Positions 52,701-58,668 of a stretch of DNA of 64,000 bases are shown in pieces (position 1 is the first letter of the stretch; every line of letters starts with the position of its first letter). The notes under the pieces are model-generated. The model did no database searches and had not been told where the DNA came from. It worked only from the letters and a program-made list of their open reading frames with translations. A program made the translations under genes and the position numbers. The stretch comes from Sinohyriopsis cumingii. Lineage: Eukaryota; Mollusca; Bivalvia; Unionida; Unionidae. The stretch spans positions 54,697,608-54,761,607 of the forward strand of contig CM068842.1 of assembly GCA_028554795.2 (NCBI GenBank). Reading direction: 5' to 3'.

Positions 52701-53355
52701 AAACCCCGGAAAGAACCACTGACCCATGAGAAGCTACTGGCAAGCTTTCTCACATATCCACATTGGACGAATCTGAGACTCGAACCCACGCAGACAGAGG
52801 TGAGATGGCAGTGGTCCAAAACGGAGAGCACTTTAGACCACTCAGCCACTTGGGGCCCCTGAACTTTGATACAAAGTATATATGTAGTCATAATTTGTAA
52901 TAAAAGTTGTAAAAAGAGAAGAAGAAAAAGAGAATAATTTTTACTGCAGTTTTTTAATTTTTTAATTGGTTTGATGAAAGAATGATACTTCTCTGTCAAA
53001 TACATAGTTGTGATCACACTAATATCAGGATTGCTCTCTGCTTCCTCCAGATTCATCCCTCTCTGAATAATGAGAAGAAGAACAAAGATTTCTGTCTATA
53101 CAACTTTGACAAAGGGAAGTAACTCTAACATGTGTTAACTCCTATTAGTAATCATGATAATGCAAGTTCTGCTTTTTTCAATAATTTACATCTACTTGTT
53201 GAGAAAATTATACTGTTATTTTCTCTTGCTCTTCTTTTACTTGTTTGTTTTATTTTCAATACAGAGATGAATTTAACACTTACCCCTTATGGCTAGAGAA
53301 CACAGTGGAGAACATTCGTTCCTTGACAAGATCCAAAATGACCAGTGTCGGTTAG
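7397..53355 (+). CDS. Cytochrome P450, CYP4 clan (CYP4F-like), 11 exons placed, heme exon not found
   Basis: An ER-anchored heme monooxygenase of a clan that typically hydroxylates fatty acids and eicosanoids; the substrate here is unknown. Exons: 7397-7567, 9053-9200, 15927-16099, 22027-22157, 25346-25408, 30338-30461, 31325-31466, 34214-34343, 40966-41161, 46643-46725 and a terminal 53265-53355. The first ten join in frame at GT-AG sites to 454 residues: anchor about 6-27, W133-x3-R137 (C helix), E317-GHDTT (I helix; CYP4 enzymes ester-link heme through this Glu), E376-x2-R379 (K helix), PERF 430-433, and FSAGPR ending at 454. The CIG heme-cysteine segment that should follow was not found. 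The terminal exon adds 29 residues. The total would be about 525 residues with the missing exon, normal for the family. The gene is either partly unassembled or a heme-loop-deleted pseudogene. Confidence 0.88.
7568..9052 (+). other. P450 intron 1
   Basis: AT-rich. At about 8310-8510 a unit of roughly 60 bp containing gttttatgattgctggtgt recurs three to four times. Nothing else was recognised. Confidence 0.7.
9053..9200 (+). CDS. P450 exon 2
   Basis: 148 bases from acceptor ttttccag to donor TTCAG|GTATGA, phase 0 to phase 1. It encodes [26 protein letters not shown] and [12 protein letters not shown]. These correspond to the A helix and beta-1 strands of CYP4 proteins (WLGP and HPD are typical). 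The last G plus AG of exon 3 makes a Glu codon. Confidence 0.93.
9560..12180. repeat. Degenerate tandem array, unit about 130-150 bp
   Basis: The phrase tttctgatctgattttgatc or a decayed form recurs near 9586, 9717, 9850, 10003, 10147, 10290, 10436, 10850, 11000, 11344 and 11570, mostly 130-150 bp apart. Shared sub-phrases follow it: atgcttatatcatcaaggtc, ttggctgagcttgttaccat. Copies are strongly diverged, so the array is old. Confidence 0.7.
11051..11305. repeat. 18-bp minisatellite, about 14 copies
   Basis: Unit tattattgaggtatcatg with small changes. It is nested in the older array. Because 18 is a multiple of three, it creates a false reading frame (VLLRYH repeats) at 11054-11335. Confidence 0.93.
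13666..15168. mobile_element. Decayed pogo/Tigger-type DNA transposon, deleted copy
   Basis: The left end tataccactccctcaataact and the right end, whose reverse complement begins ctccctcgataactcacgca, form terminal inverted repeats of the same type as the element at 41968-44206. Subterminal copies of the ataactcg motif occur at both ends. The internal gagaacctaattaagtgcca (near 14191) matches gagaacctaattacatgcca in the larger element. No intact transposase frame remains. Confidence 0.78.
15927..16099 (+). CDS. P450 exon 3: B-C region, C helix
   Basis: 173 bases from acceptor gcttgcag to donor CTT|GTAAGT. It encodes [38 protein letters not shown] and [20 protein letters not shown], the W-x3-R heme-propionate contact (W133, R137) and [10 protein letters not shown] are hallmarks of the CYP4 clan. 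It ends in phase 0. Confidence 0.96.
16609..16927 (-). mobile_element. SINE family A, full length, minus orientation
   Basis: Reads in reverse: tail gtgatttggatttttaacat at the left, and the tRNA-like head at the right (gaggcggacgctctaaccac is the reverse of the A-box region). Flanking caacaaataata at 16595-16606 and 16928-16939 is a 12-bp target-site duplication. Confidence 0.92.
17327..17548. repeat. Minisatellite of about 39-44 bp, 5 copies
   Basis: Unit attttgtgcttttacccttg followed by either tctgcattcagtatgtatgg or tctttattctaagacta. The two end types alternate. Confidence 0.88.
17699..17722. repeat. (CA)n microsatellite
   Basis: An uninterrupted CA tract of about 12 units. Confidence 0.9.
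18352..20260. repeat. 34-bp array, about 56 copies, with higher-order repeats
   Basis: Monomer: accaaccatcaatgcattaa plus cctttaatctgttt. Variants (aaggcatt, ctgtatac, ttaagctg, cacactct) recur in order. A segment of about 520 bp from 18591 reappears, base for base as far as I can read, from 19475 (offset 884 = 26 monomers). A four-monomer unit of 136 bp, marked by acactcttt, repeats at 19126, 19262 and 19398. Confidence 0.95.
22027..22157 (+). CDS. P450 exon 4
   Basis: 131 bases from acceptor gaattacag to donor ACAGG|GTAACC. It encodes [35 protein letters not shown] and CDIDCQRT. The [13 protein letters not shown] block matches the E-helix region of CYP4 enzymes (TLD-x3-CAFS). It starts in phase 0 and ends with GG, completed to Gly by exon 5. 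Confidence 0.94.
22899..23065. repeat. 41-bp minisatellite, 4 copies
   Basis: Units begin at 22899, 22940, 22981 and 23022 with agtgtgatctttagtactct followed by acataattagtatatatgcc. Confidence 0.93.
24367..24492. other. 126-bp near-perfect palindrome (foldback or hairpin)
   Basis: The outer arms (left aggttactgcatttgtattg..., right ...catacaaatgcagtaacct) pair over about 32 bases with two mismatches. The inner arms ttggatggatatactgcac and gtgcagtattccatccaa also pair. The transcript could fold into one long hairpin with a short loop. It may be a foldback MITE or a small-RNA hairpin. Confidence 0.8.
25346..25408 (+). CDS. P450 exon 5 (63 bases)
   Basis: Acceptor ttttttgcag, donor TTTTT|GTAAGT. 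After completing Gly it encodes [20 protein letters not shown] and ends TT, completed to Phe by exon 6. The pattern HPYV-x-AV-x-E-x2-xLI-x-R is typical of the F-helix region in CYP4. Its small size fits the clan, where this segment is often its own exon. Confidence 0.93.
26421..26586. repeat. 20-bp minisatellite, about 8 copies
   Basis: Unit cttgtatccattgttacata with few changes. Confidence 0.92.
27600..28690. repeat. Degenerate tandem array, unit about 150 bp, type M
   Basis: Recurring phrases in order: ggttggtcctaaatgaaaat, a polymorphic tggtgcc, gacatccagtatggctgcca, catcttgaaaatc, tatttctcctaaatgaa and catattgacatg with a following ttttcac. The same series recurs in intron 8. Units are strongly diverged. 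Confidence 0.75.
28930..29745. repeat. 51/54-bp array, about 16 copies, open on both strands
   Basis: Unit gatattgcacctgatatttc, aagataccagtctttgaggc, atagtatgaca (51 bp). Some units carry cttttttaaggcaggga and are 54 bp. Both lengths are multiples of three and free of stops, so a 275-codon minus-strand frame (17-residue repeat [17 protein letters not shown]) and plus-strand frames ([17 protein letters not shown]) run through it. The period explains the frames, and I do not call a gene. Confidence 0.93.
30338..30461 (+). CDS. P450 exon 6
   Basis: 124 bases from acceptor ctcttccag to donor AATTG|GTAACT. After completing Phe it encodes [34 protein letters not shown] and SKRRREL. The [12 protein letters not shown] block and the ISKRRREL end match the G-helix region of the CYP4 clan. 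It ends in phase 0. Confidence 0.95.
30462..31324 (+). other. P450 intron 6
   Basis: A 55-bp unit starting atcaccatcaccac is duplicated at 30576-30630 and 30631-30685. The rest is unremarkable. Confidence 0.75.
31325..31466 (+). CDS. P450 exon 7: up to I helix
   Basis: 142 bases from acceptor ttttatag to donor TTGAAG|GTGATG. It encodes [33 protein letters not shown] and [27 protein letters not shown] and EVDTFLFE are CYP4 signatures. E317 is the position that in CYP4 enzymes forms an ester bond to heme. The last G joins GT of exon 8 to give the Gly of GHDTT. Confidence 0.97.
31515..31563. repeat. (CA)n microsatellite
   Basis: A CA tract of about 24 units with one interruption (acaaacac). 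Confidence 0.93.
33057..33865 (-). mobile_element. Non-LTR retrotransposon (LINE), 5'-truncated 3' end
   Basis: The minus strand reads, with frame breaks, as the C-terminal end of a non-LTR reverse transcriptase protein: [61 protein letters not shown], and near 33300-33400 [17 protein letters not shown]. This is the family's usual tail (thumb, then the RxAKRLNHF and SIHTLL motifs). Frame changes and stops show it is dead. Its 3' untranslated end appears to run to about 33057. Confidence 0.82.
34214..34343 (+). CDS. P450 exon 8: I helix
   Basis: 130 bases from acceptor ataattgcag to donor CTTTG|GTAATA. It encodes [20 protein letters not shown] and [20 protein letters not shown], ending EILW with TG completed by exon 9. 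GHDTTAS is the oxygen-binding groove of the I helix. LAEHP and the Q-x-K-x2-E-x-DEVL pattern continue into the J helix. Confidence 0.97.
34952..35204 (+). mobile_element. SINE family B, full length
   Basis: The head ggggccccaagtggctgagt is followed by a tRNA-like A box and a B box (ggttcgagtctc). The body has gtatgtgagaaagcttgcca and ggtcggtggttctttcc. It ends ctgaaaaatggcgttaaact and (caa)n. The minus-strand frame at 34932-35132 is a shadow of it. Confidence 0.92.
35654..35770 (+). mobile_element. SINE family B, internally deleted
   Basis: Head ggggcccagagtggccaagt and tail tgctgaaaaatggcattaaa are joined with most of the body missing. It ends in (caa)n-like sequence. Confidence 0.88.
36100..39230. 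repeat. Degenerate tandem array, unit about 150 bp, type M, long copy
   Basis: The same ordered phrases as the array at 27600-28690: a tggtcctaaatgaaaatg form, gacatccaatatggccatca, catcttgaa, then catattgacatg and a ttttcact form. It starts with a shared module (cttctcctgaactactggga, aattgccatgaaac). A younger sub-array of about 110-115 bp at 38150-38470 repeats tatttctcatgaatagata with caacatggctgccatctt three to four times. Confidence 0.78.
39850..40260. repeat. Degenerate repeat with ggtcaaaggtcaag motif
   Basis: Two or three diverged units of about 120 bp. Each has cagtaacattattt-like text, a tggtaaggacaagcctatt-like form and tgaggtcaaaggtcaag. This resembles the long-unit degenerate arrays seen elsewhere in the gene. 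Confidence 0.5.
40520..40766 (+). mobile_element. SINE family A, head missing
   Basis: Begins at the body (cataccaaagacttagaaaa), then aagttagtgttagaactggt, gggacatcatgctacatgcc and the tail aaaaaatccaaatcacaccc. It is more diverged than the other copies. Confidence 0.88.
40966..41161 (+). CDS. P450 exon 9: K helix and beta sheets
   Basis: 196 bases from acceptor cttgaacag to donor TCACTT|GTAAGT. It encodes [57 protein letters not shown] and [11 protein letters not shown]-x2-R (E376, R379) is the invariant K-helix pair. [12 protein letters not shown] and HHNPSVWPD are standard for CYP4. It ends in phase 0. SL sits where most relatives have P-x-V-F. Confidence 0.97.
41215..41660. repeat. Diverged flank of the 38-bp array family
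   Basis: Recurring ttatctagcactaataagca and ggaataatctatatttctgt forms spaced about 50-60 bp. They match the units that resume at 44475. Confidence 0.75.
42985..43512 (+). pseudogene. Pogo/Tigger transposase, C-terminal remnant
   Basis: An open frame with [16 protein letters not shown], then an acidic stretch ([16 protein letters not shown]), [37 protein letters not shown] and, near the end, [20 protein letters not shown] and [14 protein letters not shown]. This follows the usual C-terminal order of Tigger/jerky-type transposases: W-rich helix, acidic EEW motif, SDEEI motif, then a helical segment near the end. The stop is at 43510-43512. The internal ATG at 43165 is not a true start. Only about 175 of the family's 500 or more residues remain. 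Confidence 0.8.
43673..43724. repeat. (TATC)n microsatellite
   Basis: About 12 ctat units inside the Tigger element, after the transposase stop. Confidence 0.95.
44340..44450. other. Inverted repeat, 42-bp arms and 27-bp loop
   Basis: The left arm 44340-44381 (agtttatcgtggtataaact...) and right arm 44409-44450 (...cagtttataccatgataaact) pair with about three mismatches. It lies between the Tigger element and the 38-bp array. A foldback MITE is the likely origin. Confidence 0.82.
44475..45795. repeat. 38-bp array, about 30 copies
   Basis: Unit ttcttgttagctagtactaa followed by taagcaggcataatctat. Some copies lack the ttctt part. After about 45540 the units drift to forms like those at 41215-41660, so both flanks belong to one old array. 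Confidence 0.93.
46643..46725 (+). CDS. P450 exon 10: PERF and start of heme loop
   Basis: 83 bases from acceptor tcttttgcag to donor CCAAG|GTTAGT. It encodes [17 protein letters not shown] and [10 protein letters not shown] plus AG. PERF gives the meander Arg. FVPFSAGPR leads into the heme-binding loop, which in CYP4 continues NCIGQ. The cysteine must come from the next exon. Confidence 0.96.
47190..47450. repeat. Dispersed repeat, relative of 7035-7325
   Basis: Shares a ttgcataatgtaccagcag-like phrase and gtggatctgggtct-like text with the copy at 7035. An internal pair, gtctattctgttt and aaacaggatagac (47312-47358), can fold back. Confidence 0.45.
47543..47795 (+). mobile_element. SINE family B, full length
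   Basis: Head gggggccaaagtgtcagagt, a B-box region, body gtatgtgagaaagcttgcca, then a (caa)n end. The overlapping open frames at 47487-47816 and 47588-47812 arise from the element. Confidence 0.92.
48951..50180. repeat. 23/24-bp array, about 52 copies
   Basis: Units of 24 bp (acctccatcatgattaatat plus gaac or gagc) and 23 bp (actccatcgtgattaatatg plus agc) alternate irregularly. The M-I-N and ILIMMEV-type open frames at 49985-50230 are products of the period. Confidence 0.95.
50440..51690. repeat. Degenerate array, unit about 150 bp, with a SINE nested in it
   Basis: Recurring phrases: caacagaatttgaccaaatt, agaaagcatcatggcataaa, tttattcaaatgatgctgat and aatatgaccaccattact. The phrase set differs from type M. 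The SINE B copy at 50606-50862 interrupts the first unit. Confidence 0.65.
50606..50862 (-). mobile_element. SINE family B, full length, minus
   Basis: Starts with a (tag)n tail and gggtttaacatcatttttca at the left, and ends with the head cactcggggcccc at the right. The plus-strand frame at 50682-50870 is a shadow of it. Confidence 0.92.
51720..52055 (-). mobile_element. SINE family A, full length, minus
   Basis: A (tg)n run, then the tail tgatttggatttttaatgta, the body gcatgatgtcccacccagtc and the tRNA-like head at the right (gatgctctaaccacttggcc). Confidence 0.9.
52609..52859 (-). mobile_element. SINE family B, full length, minus
   Basis: A (ttg)n tail at the left, agggtttaatgccatttttc, then the head at the right (cactcagccacttggggccc). 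The 158-codon minus frame at 52580-53056 is largely made of this element. Confidence 0.92.
53265..53355 (+). CDS. P450 terminal exon
   Basis: Acceptor tattttcaatacag; the first base completes a codon, then come 29 codons and TAG at 53353-53355. It encodes [17 protein letters not shown] and [23 protein letters not shown] fits the last beta strand of CYP4F proteins (R-x-E-...LWLRVEP in relatives). The tail beyond VENI is about 12 residues longer than usual. It starts in the phase expected after an exon ending with two codon bases. The assignment rests on position, phase and a short match. Confidence 0.62.
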
Positions 53356-53570
53356 AAATGGAATCTACCTAAAATCCATAGGAGAGTGAGTAATAGTCAG
53401 GGTAAAATACTCGTGTATATTGTGGTTTTAATGTCTCTCGTTGCAAGTAATTTTTGACAAGATACATGCTAGTACAGTCGCTTACCTGGAAAAACAAATT
53501 ATTCACCCTAGTAACGTTGTACACATGTACAACAAAAAAATGGTCAAATCGTTCTAAGGCAAAACCATGT

Positions 53571-54770
53571 TATTTCTTGCCTTATTCTGTGACAGTCAAC
53601 TCATTATCAAGAAGAGGACAACTGCTTCACACAGTGATCTCCCCACTGGTCCACCTTCCACTGGGTCTGTGATCTTTGTGACTGCCCATTGCTAGATCTA
53701 TTTGCAACAAGGTGCAACAACAAACTGCCCATTTTCATTTTTCCATTTCCGGTCCCAGAAGCATGGGCCATCAGTGCTTTTTCAAACTGCAGGAGCAGAT
53801 CTAGGCACATGCCTTCTATTCTTCAATCCTGATTCCAAAAATAATTCAGAAAATGAGAGACAGCCTACAAAATTGTTCCCCACTACAATGGGGCAAATCC
53901 TGGAGCAGTGATCTGCTTGACTTAGTGACCAACCTACCCAGGTAAGTCATAGTGATCCCCCCTCTGTTAAAGCAGAGGTCATCTCTGTGCCATCCAAATT
54001 CCTCCTTCATTCTTAACTGTTGTCATGGATGCCCTGTACCAAATGGGGTTCAGAGCATCAGTAATGGGGAGGATTGCAGAAGCTAAATGCTCTCCACTTT
54101 GAAGGCATACTAGGGAAAATGGCATGTTTTTAGTGACCGGTGTCACATCATTATCACATTCTTTGTCTCTGGCACACTTCCTCTTTTTCTTTGAAGACAA
54201 TAAGTTAGCTCCTATCACGATCAAGAGATACTATTCCATGATCTCAGACATGTCTTCATCATGGCAGAGACAATATTGGCGACAACAAGGACTTTTCCAA
54301 CTTGCTGTCCAATTTCGACATTATGCAGACCACATTCATTCACTTTATTTCCAAAACAAAATTCTATTCTGGATCTTGACAAAGCTCAACTTATCCAAGT
54401 TCAAGCCTATTTCCTCCACCTCAGTGAAGCAGCTATAATGTAAGAATTGTTTCTTGACAGCATGCAGGATGAGCATATTACATACCTGTCCATGGATCTG
54501 ATCTACATGCAGTTCCATTCAATCTGCTGACACAACCAGGTTGCATTCACTAGGCAACCAACAAATAACTATTTGCTCCCACTCCTCAATCTTTCAGTCA
54601 AGAGAATTTCAGATGTACACTCTGATGCTATCTGAGGCACATCAAGAACATACACAGCTGCCATAAAAGACTGTTCTACCACTGAAGGCAGGAAAACAAG
54701 GCATATTTACTACATGTCTTGGGACAAGATAAACAAAATGATTTTTTCCTTATCCCATAATTTATGTTAA
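53571..54770 (+). mobile_element. DIRS-type (tyrosine-recombinase) retroelement relic
   Basis: Plus-strand pieces in several frames read LLDLFATRCNNKLPIFIF and PVPEAWAISAF. This is the DLFATR-NNK-P-F-...P-P-AWA block between RNase H and recombinase of DIRS/Ngaro elements. Further on come LAHFLFFFEDNKLAPITIKR and YYSMISDMSSSW, the N-terminal core-binding domain of their tyrosine recombinase. Later pieces (LSVKRISDVHSDAI, ISWDKINK-like) fit the catalytic domain. Frameshifts and stops throughout mean it is dead. Boundaries are approximate. Confidence 0.75.
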
Positions 54771-57197
54771 ACTTTTTGTTACATAGATCATGTGTACCAG
54801 AATGTACAGACATAAAGCAAATTGTATTGAATTTCCATTACCCACCCCTGCATGATACACTAAAGTTGGTAAATATAATGCTTATTTGATAACACAGTTG
54901 CACTGTTCTTATTTAGTTTTAAGTTTTTTTCTTTATAAACAGTTTATGTGGAAAAGAAAGATATCCACAATCCTATGTGTGATGCAACTTATATATTGAC
55001 GTGTGTATCACTTATTTTGGGTAAAACCATTGATATGAAGATGTTAAAAACAAATCATGTTTGGTTCTCATCAAGAATTTCAACACGTTATCAAACTGAA
55101 AATTGAATCCAGCAAAATCACAAATAAGAGAGAGAGAGAAAGAGAAAGAAATAACAGTTGCTTCAAGGCATCAGCAGTTCACACATGGCACGGTGTAAGG
55201 TGCAAAATAACCAATAGTGTATTATATACAGGTTAACAAGATAACTATATTTTGCCAAAAAAAATTAATTATTAAATACATTCACTGTGAGTGTAAATGA
55301 AAATACTTTTGCTAACATGGATTACAAAAGTATTTGAGTGCTGATTAATGCTGCATACGCTATTGTACCCTGCAGACATCAGTGTCTGTTTGCATCAGTT
55401 ATGATTAACAAGGTGGCACACAATAAAAGCTTTGTGTGGTGACTAAACACACGGGGTAGAGAGAAATAAACCTGTTGTTTCAACTTGGTCTATGATATAC
55501 AAAGGTCATATTCTTACAAAGCAAGCCAACTCCTGAATCCAACCTTGGATATTTTATGCACATTGATGTATTTTAATACAAAGTGGGCTGACCTAGGGAA
55601 GCCCACCCTAGTTTCCTTTTTAATAGTATTCACAGGAATAAACTGAAAGTTGAGGCTCTGTAAGGGACACTTTGAGCATACTTTCTATGAAATCTATTAA
55701 AGCATTTGCCACAATTGAATAGGTATAAGTTGTATTGCATTTTCCCAGGAAGTTCAGATAAGTTGTTAATTTGAATATAGGACTACATGGTACAGAACAA
55801 TCAGAGGGATGGGAATACAAAGTGAGTGCTGCCATTAAAAGTTAGGGGCTTTATGCTGGCAGATAACTAAGGAATTATTATTTTGCAATTAGACCTTGAT
55901 TACAACAAAGGCAAATACAAATCAAATGCAGTGTACAGTAAATCACAGAATACAGTACAATACAGATATGAGTTTATCGGACTTGTTTAAAATGGAAGCA
56001 ATATACTTATGCAGCAAACACCCAAGGGTTAAAAACAATGATGGATGCTCCACTTTGCAGCAGGTAATATTAAGTTTAATATTTAAAATAAATAAAATCC
56101 AAATAAATGTAGGTATTAGTATTGATGTAATGAATACCATAATAAAACATTCAGATAGTCTATATGCATTTCTTGATGGGAATAGTGGCATGATAAGAAA
56201 GAAATATTTGACTTTAAAGTAATTTTTATGTATTGCAGACTGCTAGAGTTTCCAATAATGCACCTGGATTTATTAAAATTTGTTCTTCAAAAGTTTTCAG
56301 TTATGATATTTTTTATTTTTTTGTTTTATTAATTTTAATAAACTTAAGTTTTGAATAATTTATTTTTTAAATCCTACAGTAGATACCCGTGTTAATCATT
56401 TTCGCAGTTAAGCATCAATATTATGTTTTAAACACTTTCCCATAAATTATGTCTATAAAAACAAACATCTGTCCCAGAACATACACTGCACAAAAAGTTA
56501 ATTAAATTTTTTTTTTGTGTGTTCCAAATACATATACAGTAAATATGGTAACCGCAAAAGCACTGGCCGCTTGTCTAAAGAGAGTTATCAAATCTGGGTA
56601 CTCTACAGTTCTCACAAAATCAGGTATGTCTAATGAAGATTTCAGCTAATATGACAATTTCCAGACATAGTGGAATCATACACAGACCATTTTCTCAAGC
56701 TTCTGTTTGTGTGACATGGTCTCACAAAGGGGACAGATGAATCTCATGAGGACACTGCTAGCTGCCCCAACAGTTACCATGACGCATTCACAAAAACAGA
56801 TAAAAGTGATCATGACCCAGGCATGAATTTACCACATTTGCTGGATTCATCTGGGAACCTTTGATTGTAAGACAATAATTGGGTCTGGAATCCCAAAGGG
56901 GCCTCCCTCCCACTTATATAAACACAGTGTTTTCTATTGTACTAAATTAACATTAATTTCATTCTTTAGTTAAACAATCATGCTCCATCTGGATGACAGA
57001 AATGCTTGCTCATCATTTCCTCAACCTCTTGACTATTCTCCCAAAGTTAATGTGATTGGGTTTTTTTTAATGGAGATAGATATTTTTAGCAAATTATGTT
57101 TCTTCAATAATACTTTCCTAATCACATCACTAAAATTGCCTTCCACGCATCCCCACAATGCAAGCATGCAAAAGTTAAAACTTGTTACATCCAGTAT

Positions 57198-57349
57198 ATG
57201 GCCAATGTGGTACATTAGAAAGCTTGCCAGTAGCCTTTCATGGGTCAGTGGTTCTTTCTGGGGTTTTCCTGGGTGGACCATTTATACTGGCCACTATGTA
57301 TAGCCTATCCTGTGCTGAAAAATGGCATTAAACCCTATAACAACAACAT
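57198..57349 (+). mobile_element. SINE family B, 5'-truncated
   Basis: Starts at tatggccaatgtggtacatt, continues through agaaagcttgccagtagcct and ggtcagtggttctttctggg, and ends cattaaaccctataacaaca. Confidence 0.9.
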
Positions 57350-58025
57350 AGAGGATACTGATGGACATTAAGCAGATATTAAGGGGAATTAACTTATATG
57401 AGTTGCTTCCCTTTGTCTATATGTTCTATGCCGGTAGGCAGAAAGACAGTTTTTTATTTCTCAGGGAGGGCTGATTTCAGAGGTAGCAGAGAAACCATAA
57501 TGTTCATGTGATCAGGTAAGTATTATCAGAGAAATGTAATTTACTAAACAATTTTCTGAATTGTATGAGGTATTGGCTGAAACTAACAAAAAATATACAT
57601 TGCATCAATCAGTGTTTTTTTAACAGTGTGTATTAGATACTTATTTATGATAGCTTGAGATTCAAAAATACGTGGTTTTCTTGATTGGAAGACAAAATGG
57701 ATTTGCCACATTGATATTTATGTAAACTTTTTCTGCATGTAATTTTTGCTCAGTAACGATGGAATTTAGTATAAATGGTATATCATATAGAAACAGTTCT
57801 AGTGTCACTTCTATTTTCAAGAATTTGAGATTTTCCAACTGCTGTTTGTGCGGGATAAGCAGCGTCTGTTCATGTCCGTAGTTACATACTCATTAGATTT
57901 AAAGTTTAAACAACACTTTTTGATACTGGATCAAGCATGATATCATAAAAGCTAAATTTTTCAACAACAAAAAATACATTTGTAGTATGCAGATAACATG
58001 AGTAAAAAGATCCTGTTATGACATA

Positions 58026-58668
58026 TTAACTCATTCGGCCCCAGAGGTTTTTGTCATTTTTGCCTGAAATGCACATAGGAAAGACATTTGGGGGGCTATT
58101 TCTAAATATGTCATAATACATCGGCTTTCAACAGATTTTCCATGAGACTAATGCCTAGTTGTATTAGAAACATCAGTTTCCATTGGTTATTTTGCTTGCA
58201 CGTGAGCAGAAGGGTAAAAGTTGGAGTTCTTTTTTTCTTTTTCTTTGTTTCTCTTTTTTTTGTTTGCTTAATGGACCCATCATTTTCGTATGGAGACTGC
58301 GCTTTATTTCAAATGCCCAACTTATCCTAGTCTTTGCAAAGGTTCACCTGTCTGTGTGCAGTTCAGATTGTTCTGCCTTAGATATGAGGCCAAAAGGTCT
58401 AAAATCCGGACACAAAATGACAAGCTGACCACGAGCGAATTTTGGGTGAAGAAAAAAAACAGGTCCAAAAAATGAGGTTTTTCCCTTTGTATTTTGTAGT
58501 GCAACTAGAACTTCCAGATTATTTGGTATCATTTTAGAGCTATACCTGTTTGCTTTTTTGTAATACCACCCACGTTGATGTATCTTAAATGACCTTGATG
58601 CTGCAGAGCTTAGAAATAGGGTAGTGCCTCATCACGCCTACAGGTGGGATTGGGGCTGAATGAGTTAA
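58026..58668. mobile_element. TTAA-flanked MITE, possibly piggyBac-type
   Basis: Both ends carry TTAA followed by an inverted repeat: left ttaactcattcggcccca, right tggggctgaatgagttaa (one mismatch in 18). The 643-bp interior has no transposase frame. TTAA target duplication is the mark of piggyBac elements, so it is probably non-autonomous. Confidence 0.75.

Larger units (their letters stand above)
46726..53264 (+). other. P450 intron 10 region: heme-cysteine exon expected, not found
   Basis: Read on both strands for a Cys-Ile-Gly-type codon run after a splice acceptor; none was found. The interval holds a dispersed repeat (47190-47450), SINE B copies, the 23/24-bp array, a degenerate array and a SINE A copy. 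47800-48950 and 52060-52600 showed nothing recognisable. Confidence 0.7.
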
